A DNA stretch of 64,000 nucleotides from Salinisphaera aquimarina. GTDB lineage: Bacteria > Pseudomonadota > Gammaproteobacteria > Nevskiales > Salinisphaeraceae. The stretch spans positions 310,001 to 374,000 of the forward strand of contig NZ_JBHRSS010000003.1 of assembly GCF_042643355.1 (NCBI RefSeq), in the 5' to 3' direction. The notes beneath the pieces were generated by a model. The model searched no databases. It was not told the DNA's origin and saw only the letters and a list, made by a program, of their open reading frames with translations. Shown one piece after another: positions 36,407 through 44,717 of the stretch. The position numbers were made by a program, and so were the translations under genes. Within the stretch, counting starts at the first letter, position 1, and every line of letters starts with the position of its first letter.

Positions 36407-37170
36407 TGAACGACAGCGATCGGGTGGTTGTCGGCCGGATGCGCCATCACGCTCATGGGAATACCGTAGATGGCCTCGAGCGTGGCGCCCTTCATCATTT
36501 CGCTCGGCGCGCCCTGGGCGAGCAGACGGCCGCCGCGCAACGCCACCAGATGATCGCAATAACGCGACACCATGTTGACGTCGTGCAGCACGATGATCAC
36601 GCCCAGACCCAGCGAGCTCGCCAGCTCGCGAATAAGCGCAAGCGTGTCGACCTGGTGCGCGATATCCAGCGCCGATAACGGCTCGTCGAGCAGAAGGAAG
36701 CGACTGCCCTGGGCCAGCAGCATGGCCAGCCAGACGCGCTGGCGCTCGCCACCGGAGAGCGTGTCGACCATGCGCTCGGCCATGCTCTCCGTATGAGTGA
36801 GCGCCAGAGCGCGTTCGATCTGGGTCTTGTCCTCTGCGCCGAGCCGACCCAGCAGGCCATGCCAGGGATAACGGCCGAAAGCCACCAGTTCGCGCACCGT
36901 CAGGCTGGTGGCACTGGGCAGATTCTGGGGCAGATAGGCGACTTCGCGCGCGAATTCCCGGTGGCCCCAGTTGTCGACCGCGCGTCCGTTGAGACAGACC
37001 TCACCGCAGCTGGCGCATTGCTGGCGCGCCATGAGCTTGAGCAAGGTGGACTTGCCCGAACCGTTGTGCCCGATGAGCCCATAAACCAGCCCCTGCCGGA
37101 AACACAGGTCGGTGGCCTCGAGCAGGCAACGGCCGTTGACCTCGAAGCGGGCGGCATTCAGTTCGAACAT
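36403..37170 (-). CDS. fhuC: Ferric hydroxamate ABC ATPase FhuC
   Basis: A 255-residue ATPase. Walker A is GHNGSGKST, the signature LSGGERQRVWLAMLLAQ with the following Walker B LLLDEPLSALD, and the switch VLHDVNM is the form typical of iron-siderophore ATPases. YLPQNLPSATSLTVRELVAFGRYPWHG matches the FhuC/FecE Q-loop region. GGAG stands 7 bases before the ATG. It is the first gene of fhuCDB (order C-D-B as in E. coli), preceded by a Fur-like palindrome. Confidence 0.92.
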   Translation of the reverse strand: MFELNAARFEVNGRCLLEATDLCFRQGLVYGLIGHNGSGKSTLLKLMARQQCASCGEVCLNGRAVDNWGHREFAREVAYLPQNLPSATSLTVRELVAFGRYPWHGLLGRLGAEDKTQIERALALTHTESMAERMVDTLSGGERQRVWLAMLLAQGSRFLLLDEPLSALDIAHQVDTLALIRELASSLGLGVIIVLHDVNMVSRYCDHLVALRGGRLLAQGAPSEMMKGATLEAIYGIPMSVMAHPADNHPIAVVQ

Positions 37171-37242
37171 GGGCTACTCCGCAATGCGGCCGGGAATCGT
37201 CGTGCATCGCGCGCTGACTTGGATAATGGCCCAGAGAATAAG

Positions 37243-37261
37243 CTAAATACGAATGCGTATC
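37243..37261. promoter_or_regulatory. Fur-like operator before fhuC
   Basis: ATACGAATGCGTAT at 37247-37260 is an inverted repeat (ATACG / CGTAT) in an AT-rich window with further A/T on both sides. It has the form of a diverged Fur box and lies 75-90 bases before the fhuC start. Confidence 0.45.
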
Positions 37262-37410
37262 AAAAAGAACACGTGCCGCGCAGCCACCTTCGAAGCCGGC
37301 CCGGCACGGACCGCGACGCGATATCGGCATCGACGCCACCACAAATACTCGCCGCCCGCTGCACCGCCGTTTAGAATTGGATCATCCCGACCTTCACTTG
37401 ATCGCCTGCC

Positions 37411-37806
37411 ATGAATCGATATCAAGCCGACGACCTCGGCAAGCTCGTCCTGCGTCTTGTGCTTGCCCTGCTCCTGCTCGCCCACGGCTTCGCCAAGATC
37501 ACCGGCGGTATCGACGGTGTTCAGGCCATGCTGGTCGGCCACGGCTTGCCGCCGGAACTCGGCTACGCCGTGTTCATCGGCGAGATCGTCGCCCCCGCGC
37601 TGCTCATCGCCGGGCTATACAGTCGTTTCGCCGCGGGCGTGGTGGTCATCAACATGCTGGTCGCACTGTGGCTGGCCCATACCGGCCAGTTGCTGTCGCT
37701 CACGCCGCAGGGCGGCTGGGCCGTCGAACTGCAAGCGTTTTTCCTGTTCACCGCCGCCGCCATTGCCTTGATGGGCAGCGGCAACTACGCGCTACGGGCC
37801 GACTGA
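37411..37806 (+). CDS. DoxX family membrane protein
   Basis: A 131-residue protein with four hydrophobic helices and the family motifs LRLVLALLLLAHGFAKITGG and LPPELGYAVFIGEIVAPALLIAG. DoxX-like proteins are small quinone- or redox-associated membrane proteins of mostly unknown function. It is monocistronic, ends in a strong terminator at 37816-37841, and is convergent with eptA. Confidence 0.88.
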   Translation: MNRYQADDLGKLVLRLVLALLLLAHGFAKITGGIDGVQAMLVGHGLPPELGYAVFIGEIVAPALLIAGLYSRFAAGVVVINMLVALWLAHTGQLLSLTPQGGWAVELQAFFLFTAAAIALMGSGNYALRAD

Positions 37807-37815
37807 TGCCTCGCA

Positions 37816-37841
37816 CCGCCGGTGTCAGCCGGCGGGTTTTT
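37816..37841 (+). terminator. Intrinsic terminator of the doxX gene
   Basis: CCGCCGG (37816-37822) pairs with CCGGCGG (37829-37835) around a 6-base loop, followed by G and TTTTT (37837-37841). The hairpin overlaps the last codons of the convergent eptA gene. Confidence 0.7.
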
Positions 37842-39531
37842 GCGCGCTCGCGGCGCGGCGACAGCCGGCGAAGATATCCGTATCCGGATCATAGACAGAC
37901 GTCTTGACGTCCATCAAGCCGAGCACCGTGGCAAACAGATTGTCCTGACTGACGCGTTCGTCGCCGGTTTTCTTCAGACAGGCGTCGTCGAGCCGGCTGT
38001 CGTCGATGAAGCCCGGCGACAGCCACGCGATCATCGGGATATGTGTCTGGCCTTCCGGGGCGACCATATAGGGGAAACCATGGAGATAGAGCCCCTTCTC
38101 GCCCAGTGATTCACCGTGGTCGGACAGATAGATCAACGCCGTATCCGCGCTGTCGTCGGCGCTCTTGAGCACGTCGATCAATGACGCCACGATGTGGTCG
38201 ACGTAGCGCACGGTATTGTCGTAGCTGTTGACCAGTTGCTCGCGGCTGCAGTCCTGTGGCCGATTGCTACGGCATTCGGGCGTGTAGACCGCGAACTGCT
38301 TCGGATAGCGCCGATAATAGGCCGGGCCGTGGCTGCCCATCGTATGCATGACCAGCAGCACGTCGCCCTGGGTTTTATCGATGCGCTCGGCCAGGCCCTG
38401 CAAGAACACGCCGTCCAGGCAACGGTCCGCGTCACAGACACCGTCGATGCGATGGCTGCGCATGTTCTCGGTCGGTACGCGCTCGCACACGCCCTTGCAG
38501 CCGCCGGCCTGATTGTCCTCCCAGCGCACGTCGATGCCGGCGCGCCGGGCGACATCGAGCAGATTTTCCGAGTGGCGTGCGTCGTATTCGTCATAGTCGT
38601 CACGACCCACCGCAGAGAACATGCACGGCACCGACACCGATGTCGACGTGCCGCAGGAATGGGCATCGCTGAAATTGAGCACGTCCCGCTGGGCCAGTTC
38701 CGGCGTGGTGTCGCGCTCGTAGCCGTCGAGGCCCCAGTTGGCCGCGCGCGTGGTTTCGCCCACGACCACGATCATGACCTTGCGCTTGCCACGCGATGCG
38801 GGCGTCGCCGTGCGGCTCGCGTCTTCGCCGATCGTCTGCAACGGAATATTCTTGGCTTCGGCCGACTGGGTCAGGAACTGGCTGGCCGAATAGATCGCAT
38901 AGGTGGGATTGATGAACATGCGCAGATCGCGGTTCTGACGCAGCACCAGGGAAAAGTCCTTGTAGTGAACGCCGATGGCGGCAACCGCCACCGCCAGCAT
39001 GGCCACCACGAAGACGGATCGGACCAGCAGCGCCCGCCAGAACGGACGATGGACCAGCCGTACCCAGCCCACGGCGATCACCGGCAGCACACCGGTAAGC
39101 AGCAGATGCCATACCAGCGCCGTGCTGAACAGACCGGCCGCTTCGGCCTGATCGGTCTCCATCGTGTTGGCGAGCATGGTGTCATCCACCACGATGCCGT
39201 AGGTGACCATGAAATAACCCACCAGCGACGCGACCAGCAACAGCACGACCACGAAGGGCTTGTACAAGTATCGCCAGGCAAACAACGACATCAGCGCCGA
39301 GAGCGCCGCGACCAGAAAGACCGCGACCGCCACACCGAAGCTCAGATTCGACAGTTGGGTGACGTGCGCGGCCTCGCTCAGGTGGTGCCAGAACTCCACG
39401 TTGTCGAACGCCACGATGAATGCAGCCACCAGCAGGGTGAACGTCGGCACGCCCAGCGTCGGACGCCATGAGCGCCTGGATGTCCGACGCGTGCGTTCCC
39501 GCATGCCTGCCCGCTGATCGCGATCTGTCAT
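37825..39531 (-). CDS. eptA: Lipid A phosphoethanolamine transferase, EptA type
   Basis: A 568-residue inner-membrane enzyme. Five N-terminal helices (about residues 28-190) precede a periplasmic alkaline-phosphatase-like domain. Zinc and catalytic residues are recognisable: VVVGETTRAANWG (Glu259), SCGTSTSVSVPCMFS with the likely nucleophile Thr297, and YLSDHGESLGEKGLYLHG near residue 480. Paired cysteines (GGCKGVCERVP, GVCDADRCLDG, PECRSNRPQDC) match the disulphides of EptA/MCR proteins. It moves phosphoethanolamine from phosphatidylethanolamine to lipid A and so lowers binding of cationic peptides. Housekeeping EptA homologues are common. No pmrAB-like regulators are adjacent. Confidence 0.9.
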   Translation of the reverse strand: MTDRDQRAGMRERTRRTSRRSWRPTLGVPTFTLLVAAFIVAFDNVEFWHHLSEAAHVTQLSNLSFGVAVAVFLVAALSALMSLFAWRYLYKPFVVVLLLVASLVGYFMVTYGIVVDDTMLANTMETDQAEAAGLFSTALVWHLLLTGVLPVIAVGWVRLVHRPFWRALLVRSVFVVAMLAVAVAAIGVHYKDFSLVLRQNRDLRMFINPTYAIYSASQFLTQSAEAKNIPLQTIGEDASRTATPASRGKRKVMIVVVGETTRAANWGLDGYERDTTPELAQRDVLNFSDAHSCGTSTSVSVPCMFSAVGRDDYDEYDARHSENLLDVARRAGIDVRWEDNQAGGCKGVCERVPTENMRSHRIDGVCDADRCLDGVFLQGLAERIDKTQGDVLLVMHTMGSHGPAYYRRYPKQFAVYTPECRSNRPQDCSREQLVNSYDNTVRYVDHIVASLIDVLKSADDSADTALIYLSDHGESLGEKGLYLHGFPYMVAPEGQTHIPMIAWLSPGFIDDSRLDDACLKKTGDERVSQDNLFATVLGLMDVKTSVYDPDTDIFAGCRRAASAQKPAG

Positions 39532-39697
39532 AGGTGTGCTGCCCCGTCCCCGAGGTTTCAGTCCAGAATAACCAACGATTATCGACAGCAGGCCGTTATA
39601 CAGTCGTTAGACACCGGCGCGCGCGCCATGCCATGGATTCGCGCTCGCGCGGCGCGGGCCGTAAGCTGAGCGCACCGCCGATTCCCATGGATACCGC

Positions 39698-40114
39698 ATG
39701 TCGATCTTTTCCCGTATTCGTCAAAAGCTCGTCGTTGCCAGCGACGAGACGCCGGTCGAGTCACCGGCCAGCCAAGCCCCCACCCCCGACCGTATCGATC
39801 TGACCCAGGGCCTGGACGCCTATCGGGATGGCGCCCGCTTCATCGACGTGCGCGAGCCGCATGAATGGGCGCAGGGGCACATCGCCGGGGCCGTGCACCG
39901 TCCCGTGGGTGATATAGAAGCCGACGCGCGGCTGTCGGTCTCCCCCGATACACCGGTGGTAACGTATTGCGCCGCCGGTGCGCGGGCCGCGCGCGCCGCG
40001 GCCGTACTCAACGCGCACGGGTATCTCAACGTCAAAGCACTGGCAGTCGGCTACGGCGACTGGGCACAGGCCGGCTACCCGATCGAGCGACCGGCCGACG
40101 AACCCGAGACCTAG
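39698..40114 (+). CDS. Rhodanese-domain protein
   Basis: A 138-residue single-domain rhodanese. FIDVREPHEWAQGHIAGAVHRP is the standard N-terminal motif, and the active-site loop is CAAGARA with the persulphide Cys91. Such proteins carry sulfane sulphur from donors such as thiosulphate to acceptors. About 35 N-terminal residues before the domain have no known role and no signal peptide. It is a stand-alone gene. Confidence 0.88.
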   Translation: MSIFSRIRQKLVVASDETPVESPASQAPTPDRIDLTQGLDAYRDGARFIDVREPHEWAQGHIAGAVHRPVGDIEADARLSVSPDTPVVTYCAAGARAARAAAVLNAHGYLNVKALAVGYGDWAQAGYPIERPADEPET

Positions 40115-40447
40115 CACGCCCGGTTTTCAACGCGACAGCACGCAGGCGGTCGCGAATCCTGCATGCACGTACACCGATGCTCTGTCGATCACGGGATAGC
40201 CGCGCTGGCGCCTCCGGGAAACACAGGCGGGGCGGCCGCCGCGCCTGTAGTCCTGTATCCTTCGAGGCTGGGCCGCATACCACGACCCACAAATGAGGTT
40301 ATGTGTAACGAGGTGCAGCATGAGCCGCCGCGTCGATATTGACGCGACCCGCCGGGATGTCGATATTGTCCGTTGCCGGTGCGACGCACCAATCGGGAGA
40401 GAAGTCTTGTACCGCCTTATAGAACCGTATCGTGGGACACGTAGCTG
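40115..40447. other. Intergenic stretch before the KAS III gene
   Basis: No gene is supported. The ten-base word GTCGATATTG occurs twice, at 40332-40341 and 40359-40368, 27 bases apart, which may be a tandem regulator site for the downstream gene. A moderately AT-rich patch at 40410-40435 could hold a promoter. Confidence 0.35.
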
Positions 40448-41494
40448 ATGCCTGCCGTCATTGATGCCATCGAATACATGCTCCCCGCGCGCACCGAATC
40501 GATCGACGAGATCGCGGCGCGCTTTCCGAACTGGCCGCTGGAAAAGATCGCCGAGAAGACCGGTATTCGTGCGCGCCATGTCGCCGGCGATGACGAATGC
40601 GCATCGGATTTCGGCGTCATTGCCGCGCAGCAGCTGCTCGAGCGCACCGGCACCCACGTCGCCGATATCGACTACCTGATCTTCTGTACCCAGACGCCCG
40701 ACTATCTGGCTCCTACGACCGCCTGTCTGGTGCAGGAACGCCTCGGCCTGCCCACCCATGTCGGTGCGCTGGACATCAACCTGGGCTGTTCGGGCTATAT
40801 CTATGCTTTGGGCGTAGCCAAGGCGCTGATCGAAACCGGCCAGGCAAAAAAACTGCTTCTGATCACGGCCGACACCTACAGCAAGTTCGTGAATCCGGGC
40901 GACAAGAGCGTGCGCGCCCTGTTCGGCGACGCCGCCGCCGCCACGCTGATGAGCGATGGCCCGGCCGACGCCGCCAACGCGATCGGCCCGTTCATCTACG
41001 GCACCGACGGCAGTGGCGCGCAGGATCTGATCGTGCCCAACAGCGGCATGCGCAATCGCGCGGCCCATACGCAGTCGGAGGAATACACCGACCGCCACGG
41101 CAATACCCGCTCGGACCACAACATCTACATGAACGGACGCGGGGTGATCGAGTTCACCCTGCGTGAAGTGCCGCGCGCGGTCGCCCAGCTGTGCGAAAAG
41201 GCTGGCGTGACCCTCGACGAGATCGACGCGGTGATTCCGCACCAGGCCAGCGCCACCGTGCTCGAAGGCATCCGCAAGAAACTCGATCTGCCGCGCGAAC
41301 GCTTCGTGGTGTGCATGGAAGACATCGGCAACACCGTGTCCTGCAGCGTGCCGATCGCCATGAAGCGCGCGCTGATCAGCGGTCAGATCAAGCCGGGCGG
41401 CCTGTTGCTGCTGGTCGGCTTCGGCGTGGGGCTGTCCTGGGGCGCGACGCTGGTGCGCCTGCCCGCGAATTTCGTGCTCACCACGCAGGATTAA
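40448..41494 (+). CDS. 3-oxoacyl-ACP synthase III family protein
   Basis: A 348-residue thiolase-fold condensing enzyme of the KAS III (FabH) group. The triad is Cys114 in DINLGCSGYIYAL, His265 in VIPHQAS and Asn295 in IGNTVSCS. GDAAAATLMSD and GFGVGLSWGATLVR are further family motifs. It joins an acyl-CoA primer with malonyl-ACP. It stands alone, away from plsX, fabD or fabG, and has a longer insertion (residues ~180-225) than housekeeping FabH, so a specialised role, such as an unusual primer or secondary metabolite, is possible. It is not a 3-hydroxy-3-methylglutaryl synthase, judged by the Asn-Thr context. Confidence 0.85.
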   Translation: MPAVIDAIEYMLPARTESIDEIAARFPNWPLEKIAEKTGIRARHVAGDDECASDFGVIAAQQLLERTGTHVADIDYLIFCTQTPDYLAPTTACLVQERLGLPTHVGALDINLGCSGYIYALGVAKALIETGQAKKLLLITADTYSKFVNPGDKSVRALFGDAAAATLMSDGPADAANAIGPFIYGTDGSGAQDLIVPNSGMRNRAAHTQSEEYTDRHGNTRSDHNIYMNGRGVIEFTLREVPRAVAQLCEKAGVTLDEIDAVIPHQASATVLEGIRKKLDLPRERFVVCMEDIGNTVSCSVPIAMKRALISGQIKPGGLLLLVGFGVGLSWGATLVRLPANFVLTTQD

Positions 41495-41845
41495 TCGGCA
41501 AGTCGATCTTATCCTCACAAAACCGACATGGACCCGCGCATCGGTGGATGCCGCGGGTCTGACACTGCGTTTGCCGGCTCCGCTGTCGGATCACCGCGTC
41601 CGATCGCGCCAGGGATAAAGCCGAGAGCGCGAGTCACGACACGATCAGCCGCTGATCGACCGGCGGCCGTTGCCGATCAAACAGGCAATCGGCCGCGTTG
41701 TCGCAACCCGGCCCGACCGCGACCGGCGAGTTCCGGCACCTGATTCGACCGCTTTGCCAAGGACGCCGACCGGCTGGCCGGCGTCGTGCCGGTGATCAGT
41801 GAGTTCCGGATATTCCCACGCAAGCAGGCCCCGGCCGTGGCGCGC
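41495..41845. other. Intergenic stretch with two hairpins between convergent genes
   Basis: No gene is seen. Hairpin 1: GACCCGCG (41531-41538) with CGCGGGTC (41552-41559), extended by CATC/GATG. Hairpin 2: GACGCCG (41762-41768) with CGGCGTC (41779-41785). Neither has a T-tract. They may act as terminators for the KAS III gene (plus strand) and the TonB receptor gene (minus strand). Confidence 0.4.
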
Positions 41846-44020
41846 TCACCAGCGATAGCTCAGGTTTCCGATCACGCTGCGTGATTCACCGTAATAACAC
41901 CAGTAGTCACAGCTCGACACGTATTCCTTGTCGAGGATATTGGTCGCATTGACCTGGATTCGCCACTGATCGGTCAGATCGTAGCGGGCCAGTGCGTCGA
42001 ACACCGTGTGGTCTGGCACGGTAATGTCGCCGTCAACGCTCTCGCCGACATAACGCGCACCGCCGCCGACGCCGAAATCCCTGAGTGGACCTTCGGCGAA
42101 GGTGTACTCGGCCCGCAGCGATGCCTGATGCCGAGGTATGAGCGGGGCGCGCACGCCGCGCTGACTTTCCGAGAGATCGACCCGGGCGTGGGTATAGTTG
42201 TAGGCACCGATGACCTGCAGCTCATCCGTCACATAACCGACGGTTTCGAACTCGATCCCCTTGGATTGACGTTCGCCAGCCTGTACCTGGAAACCACCCG
42301 CCGACGTGATGAGCGTATTGGTCTCCTCGAGATCGTAAGCCGCCAGCGAGGCGTAGCCGTCCCAGCCGTCGGGCGCGAACTTCAGGCCGACTTCGTACTG
42401 CGTACCCTCGCGCGGTTTGTACTGACTGGCCGCCGTCGTGGTCCGCCCCAGCGGCTGGAAGGATTCGGTGTAGCTGAAATACGGCGAGAGGCCATAGCCC
42501 GCGTGATACAGGATGCCGCCGGTGAACGAGTAGTGGTCGACGTCGTAGCTCTGGGTGACATCGGTCGTTCTATTGATATTGTCCTGATCGGCCATGTCGT
42601 AGCGCATGCCGCCCAGCAGGATCAGACGATCGTAGAGCGTGAGTTGATCCTGGAGATACAGGCCGGTCTGTTCGCCGTTGATGCGTCGATCGTTCAGATC
42701 ACCGCCACCCACCGGATCGAAGTTGCCGTATTGCGGATCGAACAGATCGATCGGCTCGCCGAACGAGAACAGATCCGCCTCCTGGGCACGCAGCTTGATG
42801 TGCTGGTAGTCGACGCCGGCCAGCAGCGTGTTCGCGACGTGACCCCATTCCCAGTTTCCAATCACCTGGTTGTCGAGCGCCCATGCATCGATGTCGCCAT
42901 CGCGATAGACCAGCCCGCGCGTGCCTTTCCGTGCGCCCGAGCGGGCAAGTATGTAACTGCTGCGCAGAAACAGCTCCTGATGGCTGTAGCGCACGTTCTG
43001 CTTGAACGTCCAGGTGTCGTTGAACGCATGCTCGAACTGATACCCGAGTTCGGTCTGCTTGACGCGATTGCGATCGTAGGCGGGCTCGCTGTAATTGGTG
43101 CGCGGATCCACCTTGCCGAACGGCGTGTCGTCGACGGTGCCATAAGCCAGCTTGAAGGGATTGGTCGGCACACCGTCATCGTGCTGGAAACTGCTGAGCA
43201 GCGTCAGCGAGGTATCCGACGAGAAATCGATATTCAGGCTCGGAGCAATGTAGTAGCGCGTGTTATCGGTATAGGCCAGTTCGCCGTCGCGTTCCTTGTA
43301 CGTTCCGACCAGTCGGTACTGGACCTTGTCGGAGTCGTTGACCGGACCCGACGTATCGAAACCGACCTGATGGAAGTTGCGCGTACCGAAACCGAAATCA
43401 ACGCGGCCCTGCGGCTCGTCGGTCGGGCGCTTGCTGACTGCGTTGATCAGGCCACCGGGCGGCGCCTCGCCGTACAGGATGGACGAGGGCCCCTTGAACA
43501 CCTCGACGCGCGACAGGCCGTAGGGCTCGATCTGCCAGCCGTAGAAGCCTTCCTGATAGATTCGCAGGCCGTCCTGATAGGTCGTCTGGTCAAAGCCGCG
43601 AACCTTGAACCAGTCGGTGTTGTTGTCGGCACCGTACTGGCCCGAAAGCACGCCGGCCCGATAACGCAATGTCTCGTCCAGACTCTGGACATTGCGCCCC
43701 TGCAATTCTTCCTGATCGACAACCGAGACAGAACGCGGCGTATCCACGACCGGCACCTCGACCTTCAACGCCGTTCCGGCCACCACCAGCGGTGCCAACG
43801 AGGTCAGCGATTCGGCCTCCGCGGACTCTTCGTTCGCAGCCCGGTCGGCGCCCGCCGTACTCTCGTCGTAAGCGACCGCCGTCGATCCCGGCACCGTAGC
43901 GTCGGCAAGCGCTACGCCAACGGGAAATACGAACGTGCTTGCGGCCGCGCACAGCAAGACGCGAAACACATATCCATGATCGACGCCTGTAAACGCGCAT
44001 CGCTTGCCTGATTGCTTCAT
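41846..44020 (-). CDS. TonB-dependent siderophore receptor, FhuA/FpvA-like
   Basis: A 724-residue outer-membrane receptor with a signal peptide ending ALA at about residue 39. The plug shows VVDTPRSVSVVDQEELQGRNVQSLDETLRYRAGV, WFKVRGFDQTTYQDGLR and VEVFKGPSSILYGEAPPGGLINAVSKRP, all characteristic of siderophore receptors (TIGR01783 type). The barrel includes GLYLQDQLTLYDRLILLGGMRYD and FSYTESFQPLGR and ends in Trp after GNLSYRW. A disulphide-type CDYWCYYGESR loop near the end matches hydroxamate receptors. Partner of fhuCDB by function. GGAGGGG precedes the ATG; a Fur-like box lies 120 bases upstream. Confidence 0.9.
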   Translation of the reverse strand: MKQSGKRCAFTGVDHGYVFRVLLCAAASTFVFPVGVALADATVPGSTAVAYDESTAGADRAANEESAEAESLTSLAPLVVAGTALKVEVPVVDTPRSVSVVDQEELQGRNVQSLDETLRYRAGVLSGQYGADNNTDWFKVRGFDQTTYQDGLRIYQEGFYGWQIEPYGLSRVEVFKGPSSILYGEAPPGGLINAVSKRPTDEPQGRVDFGFGTRNFHQVGFDTSGPVNDSDKVQYRLVGTYKERDGELAYTDNTRYYIAPSLNIDFSSDTSLTLLSSFQHDDGVPTNPFKLAYGTVDDTPFGKVDPRTNYSEPAYDRNRVKQTELGYQFEHAFNDTWTFKQNVRYSHQELFLRSSYILARSGARKGTRGLVYRDGDIDAWALDNQVIGNWEWGHVANTLLAGVDYQHIKLRAQEADLFSFGEPIDLFDPQYGNFDPVGGGDLNDRRINGEQTGLYLQDQLTLYDRLILLGGMRYDMADQDNINRTTDVTQSYDVDHYSFTGGILYHAGYGLSPYFSYTESFQPLGRTTTAASQYKPREGTQYEVGLKFAPDGWDGYASLAAYDLEETNTLITSAGGFQVQAGERQSKGIEFETVGYVTDELQVIGAYNYTHARVDLSESQRGVRAPLIPRHQASLRAEYTFAEGPLRDFGVGGGARYVGESVDGDITVPDHTVFDALARYDLTDQWRIQVNATNILDKEYVSSCDYWCYYGESRSVIGNLSYRW

Positions 44021-44135
44021 GACCCCTCCCTGCTAACACCCCGAGGCAGGCTCTGTGCGGAGCCCACCCCACCCCCGAACGATGACCATGCCCCGCTCAG
44101 AAGCTCTTAGTGTGAACAGCCCAAATACAGTTGTC

Positions 44136-44154
44136 TATAGGAATCATTCGTATT
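44136..44154. promoter_or_regulatory. Fur-like box before the TonB siderophore receptor
   Basis: TATAGGAATCATTCGTATT at 44136-44154; on the minus strand it reads AATACGAATGATTCCTATA, sharing AATGATTCCTAT with the box at 30959 and ATACGAATG with the one before fhuC. This shared wording across three iron genes strengthens all three calls. Confidence 0.55.
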
Positions 44155-44717
44155 TGCAGCGCGTAGATGATTCTGCTGCGTTCAGGCGCCATGCTTCGAC
44201 GCCCCGACATCCGCGCTTACGGCAAAGCGTTCTCGCCGCGACCCTCCGAGAACCCTTCCCTACGGAGATGGAGCAGCGTGACGCAACGTCTTGTAAGAGT
44301 TGATGATGACGACGCCAATGGTCGAAAACGACGGCCGGCATATTCCGGATATGCCGACGGCTGATACGGAAGGCTTGTTGCCGGCTCAAGTGCCGCGACG
44401 GCGCTGGATTGTCATCACCGCCGGGGCAATAACGGGACGGCCATCGACGCGAGCCCGTGTCTTCTGCCTGTCGGTCGTCAGCGAAACGCGCTGAATAGTT
44501 CGGCCATGCATTCGTCCAGCTCGGCGTCTACGCGTATTCGCGACTGGCCGCCTGACACCGGCGTCTTCCCATGTGTCGGGCCGGCCGATCCGCGCGAATA
44601 CGATCGGCGCCACGGCACCCCCACTTGGCGAGGGTTTCCTTGCGGATAGGCGTTGACAGCAAGCGAGCCCATGCAACCGAGTGCCGCCGCCAACAGGCCA
44701 GCTCAGATGACGCGGGC
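44155..44717. other. Unexplained intergenic stretch
   Basis: No gene is supported. CGGCATAT (44336-44343) and ATATGCCG (44349-44356) form an 8-bp hairpin with a 5-base loop but no T-tract. Short frames on both strands, e.g. 44300-44494 (+) and 44478-44693 (-), have no recognisable domain; they could be remnants of a decayed gene. This stretch is also the 3' side of the polyol operon. Confidence 0.35.

Noticed and set aside
42008..44011. 667-codon plus-strand frame across the siderophore receptor gene
   Set aside because: Antisense shadow; the minus-strand receptor has signal peptide, plug and barrel motifs.
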